A stretch of DNA of 64,000 nt. It comes from an uncultured Alteromonadaceae bacterium (lineage in GTDB: Bacteria; Pseudomonadota; Gammaproteobacteria; Enterobacterales; Alteromonadaceae). Positions 1-8,613 of the stretch are shown piece after piece. Within the stretch, counting starts at the first letter, position 1; each line of letters opens with the position of its first letter. The DNA lies in contig CANLWS010000006.1 of NCBI GenBank assembly GCA_947494925.1, forward strand, positions 124,001 through 188,000, in the 5' to 3' direction. The translations under genes and the position numbers were made by a program. The notes beneath the pieces are model-generated. The model saw nothing but the letters and a program-made list of their open reading frames with translations. It had not been told where the DNA came from and ran no database searches.

Positions 1-165
1 GGTCAGCATGTAGTAAATAGATGTCATTACAGAACGGCTGCCGAGTTCAGTAATGTATTCATTTGTTGAACGATATGTCTCTGAGAAATAACCTCCTTCA
101 ACATGTTCGGCTAAATTCAATTCGTCGATCAACTTTTTGACCTTTAGTTCATTAATTTCAGACAT
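1..165 (-). CDS. DUF985 cupin-family protein, N-terminal part
   Basis: Partial gene on the minus strand. The first 55 codons lie in the window, from the ATG at 165-163, and the rest runs off the left edge. The translation starts MSEINELKVKKLIDEL and carries the DUF985 signature EGGYFSETYRS followed by SVMTSIYYML. DUF985 proteins are small single-domain cupins of about 150-170 residues with no firmly established substrate. The gene is divergent from the sulfurtransferase at 271, with about 100 bp of shared promoter region. The family call rests only on the N-terminal third but the signature is clear. Confidence 0.75.
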   Translation of the reverse strand, partial: MSEINELKVKKLIDELNLAEHVEGGYFSETYRSTNEYITELGSRSVMTSIYYMLT

Positions 166-270
166 AGGTGGGTAGATCTCTCGTTAATACCTGCTTCAGC
201 ACTAAAAGTTGAATAGGTAAGTTATTTCATTTACTTTAATTTAAATGTTTTAGACTTTCAGGGCCAGACT

Positions 271-1116
271 ATGTCACGGAATGAATTGTTACAAGCCAAT
301 GATTTACTGGCTATTTTGAATAATAGTGATCTGGTGATACTTGCCACTAGTATGAAAGATCCTTTTTCGGGTAAAGACGAGGCTACGCCAAATGCACTGA
401 TCCCGGGTACTCGTTTTTTTGATTTTGAAAACACATTCAGCGACCTGACTTCAGGATTGCCTCACACATTACCTGATCCTGCTATATTTCAGGCGGAGAT
501 CAGGAAATTGGGCATTGGCAGGCAAAGTAGGGTTGTGGTGTATGACTTTAAGGGAATATACAGTGCCCCTAGAGTTTGGTGGATGTTCAAGGTGATGGGA
601 CATGAAAATGTGCAGGTATTGGATGGCGGTTTTCCCAAGTGGGCTCAGGCAAAATTTCCAGTAGTAGCAGAATTTGAAGTGGCTGATTATTCAGGTGATT
701 TTGAAAGCAACTTCCAGTCCGAATGGTACATAGACAAACAAGGTGTTCTGGAAAACCTTAACAAGCAAAAATATATAGTACTTGATGCCAGAGCAAGAAA
801 CAGATTTTTGGGGCAAGCAGAAGAACCGAGGAAAGGGTTACGCAGAGGGCATATTCCCCAAGCGAAATCACTACCTTTTAGCAAACTTGTTGAAGACGGT
901 GTAGCACTAAATAAGGAATCTTTAGCGGCTAAATTCAAAGACGTATCGGCAGATAAAGAACAACCTTTGATTTTTAGTTGTGGTTCAGGTGTGACTGCTT
1001 GCATTCTGGCTCTTTTGGCGCGCGAAATTGGTTATCAAAACCTAAGCGTTTATGATGGCTCCTGGAGTGAGTGGGGTGGTGATACCTTATTGCCAATAGC
1101 CACATCAGCTAAATAA
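271..1116 (+). CDS. sseA: 3-mercaptopyruvate/thiosulfate sulfurtransferase (two rhodanese domains)
   Basis: The 281-residue protein has the size of E. coli SseA. An inactive N-terminal rhodanese domain (about 1-135) is followed by a catalytic one (about 155-280). The active-site loop is CGSGVTA with the nucleophile at Cys237; CG[S/T]GVTA is typical of mercaptopyruvate sulfurtransferases, whereas thiosulfate-specific rhodaneses usually have CRKGVTA. It also keeps the family motifs VVYDFKGIYSAPRVWW and VLDGGFPKW in the first domain. It is expected to be cytoplasmic and to move sulfur from 3-mercaptopyruvate to a thiol or cyanide acceptor. One base separates it from the following small membrane-protein gene, so the two are probably co-transcribed. 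Confidence 0.88.
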   Translation: MSRNELLQANDLLAILNNSDLVILATSMKDPFSGKDEATPNALIPGTRFFDFENTFSDLTSGLPHTLPDPAIFQAEIRKLGIGRQSRVVVYDFKGIYSAPRVWWMFKVMGHENVQVLDGGFPKWAQAKFPVVAEFEVADYSGDFESNFQSEWYIDKQGVLENLNKQKYIVLDARARNRFLGQAEEPRKGLRRGHIPQAKSLPFSKLVEDGVALNKESLAAKFKDVSADKEQPLIFSCGSGVTACILALLAREIGYQNLSVYDGSWSEWGGDTLLPIATSAK

Positions 1117-1117
1117 A

Positions 1118-1543
1118 ATGTTTTTCTTACGCTCGTTAATGGAAGGTCTGCTACTGATTTTTGGTTGGGTTCCTGCAACCTTGTTAATGATGTTTGTTGC
1201 ATTTGGTTTTTATAGTGTTTTTGCAAACCTGCTAGTTGTGAATTGGCAGATAAATCTTATTCTATTTGCAGTTTTTACAGGCGGCATAACAGGTTATGTT
1301 GGGCTAACTTCGCTTTGCTGGCCCATTTATAAACTGAGCCGAAAAACGTTAATAGTGTGTTTAACTCTAGGATTAGTTACCTTGTCGTATGTGATCATAG
1401 CAGGGACTATATCTGATCAAAGTCTACTGATGATTTCAAATGACTGGGTAGACTGGTATTTATTTGTTTCACCTGTATTCATTACCTCCATCCAATTGAT
1501 TATATTGCTGGCCGGGCAATTCAAAGTTAAAGAGAGTCGATAG
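1118..1543 (+). CDS. Small integral membrane protein, unknown function
   Basis: The 141-residue protein has about four hydrophobic segments (near residues 10-35, 45-65, 75-97 and 112-135) and few charged residues apart from a basic tail (KVKESR). No domain is recognised. It starts one base after the sulfurtransferase stop, which suggests coupled translation. Its 3' end overlaps the convergent amidohydrolase gene by 17 bp, so the coding ends interlock. Nothing in the sequence points to a substrate or role. Confidence 0.6.
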   Translation: MFFLRSLMEGLLLIFGWVPATLLMMFVAFGFYSVFANLLVVNWQINLILFAVFTGGITGYVGLTSLCWPIYKLSRKTLIVCLTLGLVTLSYVIIAGTISDQSLLMISNDWVDWYLFVSPVFITSIQLIILLAGQFKVKESR

Positions 1544-2786
1544 ATTTGGTTTTTGTTGCCCGAATTTGAATAAACCTGTCCATCACATTCAGGGTTGTTT
1601 CAATATCACTAATGGTAATTGACTCGTCTGGGTGATGACTAATACCTTTTTCACAACGAGTAAACAACATTGCTATAGGGCAAACATTTGTCAATGCCAT
1701 GGCGTCATGACCTGCTCCAGAGGGCAACAATAAGGGTTCAAGCGAGCATTGTTTAGTAGCTTGCAGTAACTCATTACACAATTGTTCGTCACATTTAACG
1801 GCATTCGCTGAGTGAGTTTGAACAATATCTGTCGTCACCTTTCGCCGTATCGCGACAGCTTCAATTGATTGATGGATAGATTCTATCGCGTTGTCGCGAG
1901 CCTGATCAGACTGGCTTCTTATATCGAGACTGAATAGACAGTTTCCAGATATCACGTTGACTGCATTCGGTGCGTTTTCTATTTTACCAACAGTAGCAAC
2001 AATGCCGCTTTCCAAGGCTATATTTTCTATCTGTAATATCATTTCTGCCACTGCATTTAATGCGTCTTGGCGCATTTCCATGGGAACTGTTCCTGCGTGG
2101 CCTGCGTTGCCTTTTACAGATATTTCAAACCGCCTTGCGCCTGCAATTGCGCTTACCACCCCAACGGATAATCCTTTTGACTCCAGCACAGGGCCTTGCT
2201 CTATATGCACTTCAACAAAGGCTAGCAGTTCTTCTTTGCTTCTTGCCGCATTTCCAACTTTATTTATATCCAGCCCAAAATCACGCATTGCTTGAGCCAG
2301 ACAGATATCTGCAGAATCCTTTAAGGATGCCCATTTATCCAACCAGCTTCCTGCAACAGCACGGCTGCCAAGTAATGTAGTGCCAAAACGACTTCCTTCT
2401 TCGTCTGCAAATCCAACAACTTCAAGATTAAAAGGCAATTGAATGCCGTGGTCCGAGCAATAATGAATAAATGAGATAGGCAGTAAGACGCCTAAAATAC
2501 CATCATATTTGCCACTATTCGGAACAGTGTCCAGGTGGCTACCAAATACCAGGGTTTTAGCTTCCGGGATTTCGCTTTTGTATCCTCCCCATTGATTTCC
2601 AGCTTCATCTTGCCAGGTATTCATCCCTGCTTGTTGCATCCATGTTGCAACTTGTTCATTAGCTGATTTATGTTGTTTAGTGAGATAACGTCTGTCAATA
2701 CAATCCTCTTGCTGGCTGTAGAGAGCCAGTTCATCACATCTGGAATAAACACTCGCTGCATATTGTTGGAATTTTGTCATCAGCAT
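1527..2786 (-). CDS. M20-family amidohydrolase (allantoate amidohydrolase / N-carbamoyl-L-amino acid hydrolase type)
   Basis: The 419-residue metallohydrolase has the hydantoinase/carbamoylase subfamily pattern of M20. Metal ligands appear in order: GSHLDTVPNSGKYDG (His84, Asp86, Asp95), then GFADEEGSRFG (Glu129/Glu130), then VEVHIEQGPVLE, with a C-terminal CEKGISHHPDESI supplying the last His. A lid/dimerisation domain (about 210-320) contains the GNAGHAGTVPM segment typical of allantoate amidohydrolase and N-carbamoylase. Such enzymes release ammonia and CO2 from ureido or carbamoyl groups. It is the last gene of an apparent RpiR regulator, gamma-glutamyltransferase-like protein, amidohydrolase cluster, 71 bp after the GGT-like gene. 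The substrate cannot be decided: no other purine-catabolism gene is in the window. Confidence 0.8.
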   Translation of the reverse strand: MLMTKFQQYAASVYSRCDELALYSQQEDCIDRRYLTKQHKSANEQVATWMQQAGMNTWQDEAGNQWGGYKSEIPEAKTLVFGSHLDTVPNSGKYDGILGVLLPISFIHYCSDHGIQLPFNLEVVGFADEEGSRFGTTLLGSRAVAGSWLDKWASLKDSADICLAQAMRDFGLDINKVGNAARSKEELLAFVEVHIEQGPVLESKGLSVGVVSAIAGARRFEISVKGNAGHAGTVPMEMRQDALNAVAEMILQIENIALESGIVATVGKIENAPNAVNVISGNCLFSLDIRSQSDQARDNAIESIHQSIEAVAIRRKVTTDIVQTHSANAVKCDEQLCNELLQATKQCSLEPLLLPSGAGHDAMALTNVCPIAMLFTRCEKGISHHPDESITISDIETTLNVMDRFIQIRATKTKSIDSL

Positions 2787-2856
2787 CTCTCCGGATATAG
2801 TGAACTAAGTATAATTTGGTATTTTTTAATTGGGACGTCATTAATGTGTGCATTGG

Positions 2857-4431
2857 TCATTCTGGAAATGCTTTTCCGTCGCTTCGTGGATCCGTAGCAG
2901 ATTCGGTCGACCCATCCGGGTGTTTTACTACTGCGCCAGAATGCCCCATCAACTCATTACAAGCGTTGACAATTTCTATAGCGTGGCCACGTTGAGTAAG
3001 TTCGTTTATGAGAGGCTGGGCGATATCTGCCTCTATTTTTAAGTTGTGTTCCTTATCACCCCAGGCACGACCTAACAGCCAGCGTCCCTGGTTTAGCGCT
3101 TCACTCAATCCTATTTGTTTAAACATATATCGTGTGAAGATGGCGGCTTGTGTCTGAGATTGGCCATCTCCCCCCATAGTCCCATAGCAAATTTCTCTGC
3201 CATCATGGCATTTTGCATAGGCAGGGTTGAGAGTGTGGAAAGGCTTGAGTCCAGGCCCGAGGTAACGTGGTGATTGAGTATTGAGAGAAAAAGCAGTTCC
3301 TCTGTTGTTCCATAGAATACCTGTGGACGGAGAAACAACACCACTACCAAACTCCCAATAAAGACTTTGTATATAGCTGACCATTCTGCCTGCGTTATCA
3401 CAAGCTCCCATCCAGACAGTATCGCCTTGCTGAGATTCTGCAGACCAGGGTGCAGCCTTTTGCATATTGATATTTTTTGCCAGTACCTGAATGGCTTCTT
3501 CTGTTAGATACGAGCCCAATGAATTGCCTACTTTTTCTGGGTCTGTAATGGTTTTATTACGTATTTCAAAAGCTTGTTTTGTCGCTTCAATTAGCAGGTG
3601 TACATAATCGACTTCGTTGTTAATCAGATGCTTTAACTGATCAAAAATACCAATTATAAGCAATGATGCGAGACCTTGAGTTGGTGCTCCCAGATTATAA
3701 ACCATGGCGTCGGATGTCTTGATAGATAGAGGATTGACGAACTCCGCTCTATGTTGATTAAAGTCTTCCAGGCAAATTGGGCTGCCAGCTGAGTTCAGGT
3801 CCAAGGCTAATTGCCGGGCAATATCGCCACTATAAAAATCGTCAAGCCCAAAAACGGATAAATGTTGAAGTGTGTCAGCTAATTTTGGGAGCTTTAGTAT
3901 TTTACCCTTTTGCAGCGGTCTATCTTTTATCGTAAATTGTTCAAATCCGGGGTGTGAGGATAAATCATCAAAGGTCTTTAGACTTGCATTAGACAGACTG
4001 TCGGTAACTTCAATACCCCATTTAGCTTGCCCCACTGCAGTAGAAAGCAATTCATCCAGCGGAATAGGCGTCTTCCAACTATCGCTTAGCGACAAGGCCT
4101 TTTGCCATCCGGAGACAGCGCCTGCCATTGTCAGTGCTGCATTTGGACCTCTATCAGGTATCGAAGATCCTGGCTGAAACAAGCTAGCGTTTGCACCCCT
4201 GGCACTTTTTCCGCAGGCATCGATAGCGATAGGCGCCTTACCTGGTTCTGAAATTAACCAGAATCCATCTCCACCAAGACCGTTCATATGTGGGTATTCA
4301 ACAGCAATGGAGGCTGACGCAGCTACCATAGCTTCAATGGCTGTGCCACCTTGTTCAAGAATATTCTGGCCTGTTTGCGCAGCTGCGAAGTGTGGGGCAG
4401 TAAATGCGACGTTAGATTTACCTGAGTTCAA
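2857..4431 (-). CDS. Gamma-glutamyltransferase-family protein without signal peptide
   Basis: The 524-residue Ntn-hydrolase is of the gamma-glutamyltranspeptidase family. The N-terminal half has the usual opening (AAQTGQNILEQGGTAIEA followed by HMNGLGGDGF). The autoprocessing and nucleophile threonine is probably the Thr of GDTVWMGACD, followed by SYIQSLYWEFGSGVVSPSTG and a C-terminal GTMGGDGQSQ segment. There is no signal peptide, so the protein is probably cytoplasmic, unlike periplasmic E. coli Ggt. It resembles the branch often found beside hydantoinase/carbamoylase-type hydrolases and RpiR regulators rather than the glutathione-degrading enzyme. A perfect inverted repeat lies about 90 bp upstream of its start. 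The true substrate is unknown. Confidence 0.8.
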   Translation of the reverse strand: MNSGKSNVAFTAPHFAAAQTGQNILEQGGTAIEAMVAASASIAVEYPHMNGLGGDGFWLISEPGKAPIAIDACGKSARGANASLFQPGSSIPDRGPNAALTMAGAVSGWQKALSLSDSWKTPIPLDELLSTAVGQAKWGIEVTDSLSNASLKTFDDLSSHPGFEQFTIKDRPLQKGKILKLPKLADTLQHLSVFGLDDFYSGDIARQLALDLNSAGSPICLEDFNQHRAEFVNPLSIKTSDAMVYNLGAPTQGLASLLIIGIFDQLKHLINNEVDYVHLLIEATKQAFEIRNKTITDPEKVGNSLGSYLTEEAIQVLAKNINMQKAAPWSAESQQGDTVWMGACDNAGRMVSYIQSLYWEFGSGVVSPSTGILWNNRGTAFSLNTQSPRYLGPGLKPFHTLNPAYAKCHDGREICYGTMGGDGQSQTQAAIFTRYMFKQIGLSEALNQGRWLLGRAWGDKEHNLKIEADIAQPLINELTQRGHAIEIVNACNELMGHSGAVVKHPDGSTESATDPRSDGKAFPE

Positions 4432-4520
4432 TCATATTTCTCTTATTGTTATTGATGAAGAATGGATACAGGTGAATAACCACCCTATATGATCTAATAA
4501 ATTTCATATTACCTATAACA

Positions 4521-4536
4521 TGAAACAACTGTTTCA
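4521..4536. promoter_or_regulatory. Perfect inverted repeat upstream of the GGT-like gene, candidate RpiR operator
   Basis: TGAAACA and TGTTTCA are separated by AC, a perfect 7-bp inverted repeat. It sits in the 130-bp gap between the RpiR-family regulator (ends 4562) and the GGT-like gene (starts 4431). TGAAA-TTTCA palindromes are typical of operators of MurR/RpiR-type regulators, and the position is right for a promoter of the two-gene catabolic unit. Binding by the neighbouring regulator is inferred. Confidence 0.45.
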
Positions 4537-4561
4537 GTGAATAGTCAAGTTGATCATTGGA

Positions 4562-5374
4562 CTATTCAAGTTCATCAAGATCGTTATATATATTAGAAAT
4601 GTCGGTGATTCGCTTTTCAGAATCAGAAAGATGACTGAGGACGCTATTGCAAATTACCGAGATGATACTCATAGGAGCAGCATAGCTGTCCAGTGGGAGC
4701 TCCCTGCCCAATTGACATACAAGCAGTTGTTTAACTTTAGATTTATATATTTGCGCAGAAGGGTCGGCCAACATTACCAGGTTTTTTCCCTGCAATTGTT
4801 CGATTAGTTGATGCATGATTTTAGGGCGTCGTCTGAAACCAATTAAAATGATTAATTCGTCTTCATCAATATCCATAATTTCTTCGCCCAACGTCTGAGC
4901 AGGCTGAGGCAACAATCTTATTTTATCGCGAATTTGTAGGAGTTGTTGTCTGAAGTGCAAAGCAATCGGGTAACTGTTTCGAAAGCCTATTAGTGTAATT
5001 CGGCTTGCATCAACTATATTACTCACTAACTTTTCGATTTCACCCGAATCAACGCTGTCCCAGGTTTCTCGGATCCTGTCTAGTTCTTGAACGATATGAT
5101 CATTACGGAACTTTTCAGTGGCAATGGGATAACCAGAAGCTCTGACTTGTCGAAGCTCTTTTTTCAAATCCAACTGAGATTTATACCCCAGTTGTCTGAA
5201 AAAACGACTGACTGTTGCTTTCGACGTCTGGGTTACCAGTGCTATGTCTGCAACAGAAGTGTTTAGCACATCTAAGGGGTTTTGCTGCAAATAATTCGCC
5301 ACTTTTCTGGCATTGGGGGATAAAGTCGCATACATATTTTCAATGCGTGAAACGAACGGAATATTTGAGGCCAC
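4562..5374 (-). CDS. MurR/RpiR-family transcriptional regulator (HTH + SIS)
   Basis: The 270-residue protein has an N-terminal RpiR helix-turn-helix (about 1-78; LSPNARKVANYLQQNP, then IALVTQTSKATVSRFFRQLG) and a C-terminal SIS domain (about 120-250; ITLIGFRNSYPIALHFRQQL). The SIS fold in this family usually binds a phosphosugar, but members near amino-acid or ureide genes exist. It lies directly upstream of the GGT-like and amidohydrolase genes on the same strand, so it is their probable local regulator. The start ATG at 5374 gives a normal-length N-terminus. Confidence 0.85.
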   Translation of the reverse strand: MASNIPFVSRIENMYATLSPNARKVANYLQQNPLDVLNTSVADIALVTQTSKATVSRFFRQLGYKSQLDLKKELRQVRASGYPIATEKFRNDHIVQELDRIRETWDSVDSGEIEKLVSNIVDASRITLIGFRNSYPIALHFRQQLLQIRDKIRLLPQPAQTLGEEIMDIDEDELIILIGFRRRPKIMHQLIEQLQGKNLVMLADPSAQIYKSKVKQLLVCQLGRELPLDSYAAPMSIISVICNSVLSHLSDSEKRITDISNIYNDLDELE

Positions 5375-5485
5375 AATGCAGTCTGTTAGTAAATATTTGT
5401 CAAAGCAGTGTAACCAATCTGCTCAATAAATGAAGCCCGATTTTAAATTATTTAAAAAACCACCTTGAGATGCTAGCATTTTGTT

Positions 5486-6226
5486 TTGATTAATCGCTCA
5501 AGTGATAGCACGTTGAAAATAAACAGTATTGTCGTTCTAACTGGCGCAGGATGCTCTGCTGAATCCGGTCTTAAAACCTTTAGAGATAATGACGGATTAT
5601 GGGAGGAGCACCGGGTTGAAGACGTAGCCACACCTGAAGCGTTTGGGCGCAATCCTGAACTGGTTTATCGATTTTACAACCAACGGAGAGATCAACTTCT
5701 TAATAGTGCTGTCAACCCAAATCCCGCGCACTTTGCCTTGGCTAGGCTGGAAAGTAAGTTCTCTGGGCGTTTTACTTTAATTACACAAAACGTGGACAAT
5801 TTACATGAGCGGGCAGGAAGTCATAATATCCTGCATATGCACGGTGATTTGCTCACTGCACGTTGCCTTACTAGTGGAAAGACCTTTCCTGTCAAAACAG
5901 ATTTTGATGGTGAAACACCTTGTTTATGCTGTGCTTCTCCTTCGAAAATCCGTCCTGATATTGTCTGGTTTGGAGAAATGGCAATGTTTATGGACCAGAT
6001 ACAATATGAACTATGGGAGACAGATTTGTTTATTTCCATTGGTACATCAGGAAATGTTTATCCTGCTGCCGGGTTTGTTCAGGAAGCAAATCGCTGTGGG
6101 GCACATACCGTAGAACTCAACCTGGAGCCTAGCATTGGTCAAAATGATTTTGTTGAACAACACTATGGACCTGCAGGTACAGTAGTTCCTGATTATATTG
6201 ACAATTTGTTGAATCAATTATGTTAG
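5486..6226 (+). CDS. cobB: NAD-dependent protein deacylase (CobB-type sirtuin)
   Basis: The Sir2-family protein has the Rossmann motif LTGAGCSAESGLKTFRD, the TQNVDNLHERAGS catalytic stretch, the catalytic His in LHMHGDL and the GTSGNVYPAAGF motif. Zinc ligands follow the CobB pattern: one Cys after the His (ARC) and the CLCC cluster. The FYNQRR segment keeps the Tyr-x-x-Arg pair that lets CobB and SIRT5 remove succinyl as well as acetyl groups. No ATG start is available; translation must begin at TTG 5486 (246 residues) or TTG 5513 (237 residues, MKINSIVVLTGAG), the latter closer to the short E. coli form. The gene overlaps the LysE-type exporter by 7 bp, so the two are co-transcribed. Confidence 0.9.
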   Translation: MINRSSDSTLKINSIVVLTGAGCSAESGLKTFRDNDGLWEEHRVEDVATPEAFGRNPELVYRFYNQRRDQLLNSAVNPNPAHFALARLESKFSGRFTLITQNVDNLHERAGSHNILHMHGDLLTARCLTSGKTFPVKTDFDGETPCLCCASPSKIRPDIVWFGEMAMFMDQIQYELWETDLFISIGTSGNVYPAAGFVQEANRCGAHTVELNLEPSIGQNDFVEQHYGPAGTVVPDYIDNLLNQLC

Positions 6227-6864
6227 ATGATTTTCATTTGTATTGGGTAGAGTTTGCTACCATAGCGGCAGTGCATCTACTAGCTGTCGCTAGTCCAGGA
6301 CCCGATTTCGCTGTAGTGATGAAACACAGTATCAGTTATGGAAGACGGGCAGCAATGTATACCAGTGTTGGGATTGGTGCTGGAATATTGGTGCACGTCG
6401 CTTACTCGCTTCTTGGCATTGGTATCTTAATTAAAACAACCCCTTGGTTGTTTAATCTTCTAACTTATGCAGCCGCTGCGTATTTGCTGTATCTAGGTTA
6501 TGGTGCTATTCGCAGTAGTGCCCCAAAGCATGTCAATGATCCACTAGAAAACAACGAGAATAGTCTGTTAACAGATCGTAAGGCGTTTTTAATTGGTCTT
6601 GTTACAAACGGGATCAACCCAAAAGCCACCTTGTTTTTTCTGTCTGTGTTTGCGGTTGCTGTTTCTGCACAAACGCCTAATAGTATAAAAATGGTTTACG
6701 GCGGATATTTAGCTCTAGCTACAGGTTTGTGGTTCTGCTTTTTGTCTTACTTTCTCAGTTCTCAAAAAGTAAGAACCTTTCTGCAATCAAAAGGGTTCTG
6801 GTTTGATAGGTTAATGGGGGCTGTCTTGATACTGCTTGCATTAAAGTTAATTATTGCCCCGTAA
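6220..6864 (+). CDS. LysE/RhtB-family amino-acid exporter
   Basis: The 214-residue membrane protein has about six hydrophobic segments and the LysE family signature SPGPDFAVVMK near residues 28-38, plus GLVTNGINPKATLFFLSVF in the middle. Family members export amino acids or derivatives (lysine, threonine, homoserine lactone, cysteine pathway compounds) through the inner membrane. Its ATG lies inside the 3' end of cobB (7-bp overlap), suggesting translational coupling. The substrate cannot be predicted. A hairpin overlapping its stop codon probably ends the transcript. Confidence 0.85.
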   Translation: MLDDFHLYWVEFATIAAVHLLAVASPGPDFAVVMKHSISYGRRAAMYTSVGIGAGILVHVAYSLLGIGILIKTTPWLFNLLTYAAAAYLLYLGYGAIRSSAPKHVNDPLENNENSLLTDRKAFLIGLVTNGINPKATLFFLSVFAVAVSAQTPNSIKMVYGGYLALATGLWFCFLSYFLSSQKVRTFLQSKGFWFDRLMGAVLILLALKLIIAP

Positions 6865-6888
6865 TCTGAACAAATTATGGGGCAAAAT
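6853..6888 (+). terminator. Terminator after the cobB-lysE unit
   Basis: ATTGCCCCGTAAT pairs with ATTATGGGGCAAAAT across an 8-base loop (one G-U pair). The left arm contains the exporter stop codon. The 3' side lacks a long T-run on the plus strand (AAAATAAAG), so it may work as a weak or bidirectional terminator between two convergent genes. Confidence 0.5.
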
Positions 6889-6895
6889 AAAGCCA

Positions 6896-7510
6896 TTAAT
6901 CCAGATTAACTTTCACGTCACCAACACCAACATCGACGTTAATGTCATATTGACCTTTCCCATTCCAGTCTATGGTTTTACTCACCAGAGAACGTTTTGA
7001 TTTGACATCAGAAAAACCATCTAACTTGGCGTCGCCAACACCGGTTTCAAGCTCTATTCGACTATAATCATCATTTGCCAGGGAGATATTTGCATCACCA
7101 ACTCCAAGGTCAATGTCTATATCCTTAGCCACATCTGAAAGGTGAGCTCTACCCACGCCAATCTCTAATTTTAAATTTACAGATTGTGGCACAGTGATTT
7201 TCCAATCCTGATTGGTGTCTTCTGCTTCTACCTCCAAGTACATATTTTGTTGGCTGATTTCTTTGCTTAATTTAATGTCGTCTAAATCTGCTTTAGAAAA
7301 CCAACGGTTGTCAGATTCTTTCACAACAACATCAATAATGACTTCATTTGATTGATGCGTTTCTAAAGTGACTTCACCCACGTTAACGTTCAGTATAATG
7401 GTGGATACATCTGCTATATCAAAACGAGATTCAATTTCAACTTTTTCGTTTGCATAAGACATTTGCGTAAAAGCAACTAAAATGCCCAGAGCCAGATAAA
7501 ACTTTTTCAT
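6896..7510 (-). CDS. Secreted beta-rich protein (DUF4097-like), unknown function
   Basis: The 204-residue protein has a Sec signal peptide (MKKFYLALGILVAFTQMSYA, cleavage after about residue 20). The mature part is a ladder of short repeated beta units, for example NVNVGEVTLE, EIGVGRAHLS, DLGVGDANIS, ETGVGDAKLD and DVGVGDVKVN. The recurring GVG[D/R]A core about every 20-30 residues suggests a right-handed beta-solenoid like the DUF4097 putative adhesin family. It is probably periplasmic or surface-attached. It stands alone, divergent from the Bax-like gene. No function can be assigned. Confidence 0.65.
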   Translation of the reverse strand: MKKFYLALGILVAFTQMSYANEKVEIESRFDIADVSTIILNVNVGEVTLETHQSNEVIIDVVVKESDNRWFSKADLDDIKLSKEISQQNMYLEVEAEDTNQDWKITVPQSVNLKLEIGVGRAHLSDVAKDIDIDLGVGDANISLANDDYSRIELETGVGDAKLDGFSDVKSKRSLVSKTIDWNGKGQYDINVDVGVGDVKVNLD

Positions 7511-7812
7511 TTTTATATTCCCAGTAAGAATGATTAGTGAGCTGATTAGTAGTAATCAAAGCAATATATTTACCAACTCAATAAATCACTTTAAATCAAT
7601 AAGATGCATTCCTTAAGCATGCAAGAAATAGAACTTTATTGTTAAATTAGCTATTAAGTGGTCAACAAATCAATAGCGCAGGCAATTAAGTTACTTTTTC
7701 TTTATACTGTGTCGCAAATAATGGACAATTAGTTTAAATCAATGGAAGGATCTAATTGATCTGGTGAAAATATTAAAATTTCGAGAGCGTTTTTTATTAC
7801 CAAGGAGCGAAT
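7511..7812. other. Divergent promoter region, no gene
   Basis: These 302 bp of AT-rich sequence lie between the secreted beta-repeat protein (minus) and the Bax-like gene (plus). No ORF with a ribosome binding site was found. TATACT at 7703-7708 is a possible -10 element for the plus-strand gene, without a convincing -35. Confidence 0.4.
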
Positions 7813-8613
7813 GTGGATAAGGTAAGCCGAACTACAATTTTGTCGAAAGTGCTACTCAGTCTGTTCTGGTTGCTTTTCATTTTTTCAGTGCTGTATCCCT
7901 TTTTGTTTAAGCCGGCTGAGATTGATTCACAGGATGTCACTCAAATTGCTCCAAAGGCGATCCCCGATTTTGCTTCGATTTCAGACGTAACTGAAAAGAA
8001 GCGTGCCTTTTTTGCTTATTTGCTGCCCGAAATTAAGCGACAGAATGAATTAGTTATGCAAGAACGTCATTTTGTCATGTCGATTGATCAAAAAATTCAA
8101 ACCCAATCTATCATCTCTGAAACCCAACTAAATAAATTGAAGACTTTAGCTAAAAAATACAAATTAAAAGAGAATGCTGAATTAATAGACTTGGTTACCT
8201 CACTATTGAAGAGAGTGGATATCATTCCACCAGAGCTAGTTCTTGTTCAAGCTGCAAATGAATCAGCCTGGGGAACATCTCGCTTTGCACAAAAGGGCTA
8301 TAACTTTTTTGGGCTCTGGTGTTTTAAGAAAGGCTGCGGTTTTGTTCCCAAACAACGAGATGACGGACTGGAGCACGAAGTAGCTAAATTCAAAAATTTA
8401 CCCCACGCAGTTAACACCTATGTAAGAAACCTTAATAGACACTACGCCTATGAGCAAATGCGGACAATTCGTTATAGGTTGAGGACCAGCCAACAAAAAA
8501 TTACGGCAGAAGCTCTGGTTCATGGTTTGATGAGTTATTCTGAGCGAGGGCAGGACTATATTGAAGAGTTGCTCAATATGATCAGATTTAACAGGAAATA
8601 TATGAACGTATGA
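7813..8613 (+). CDS. bax: Bax-like glucosaminidase-domain protein, membrane-anchored
   Basis: The 266-residue protein has an N-terminal transmembrane anchor (about residues 10-30), a helical linker, and a C-terminal glucosaminidase (GH73-like) domain from about 130. The catalytic Glu is in LVQAANESAWGTSRFA, followed by YNFFGLWCFKKGCGFVPKQR and YSERGQDYIEELLNMI. This matches E. coli Bax in size and motif order. It is expected to cleave N-acetylglucosamine bonds in peptidoglycan on the periplasmic side. GTG is the start, with AAGGAG five bases upstream; the ATG two bases before it is out of frame and stops after four codons. Its last four bases overlap the next gene (ATGA). Confidence 0.85.
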   Translation: MDKVSRTTILSKVLLSLFWLLFIFSVLYPFLFKPAEIDSQDVTQIAPKAIPDFASISDVTEKKRAFFAYLLPEIKRQNELVMQERHFVMSIDQKIQTQSIISETQLNKLKTLAKKYKLKENAELIDLVTSLLKRVDIIPPELVLVQAANESAWGTSRFAQKGYNFFGLWCFKKGCGFVPKQRDDGLEHEVAKFKNLPHAVNTYVRNLNRHYAYEQMRTIRYRLRTSQQKITAEALVHGLMSYSERGQDYIEELLNMIRFNRKYMNV

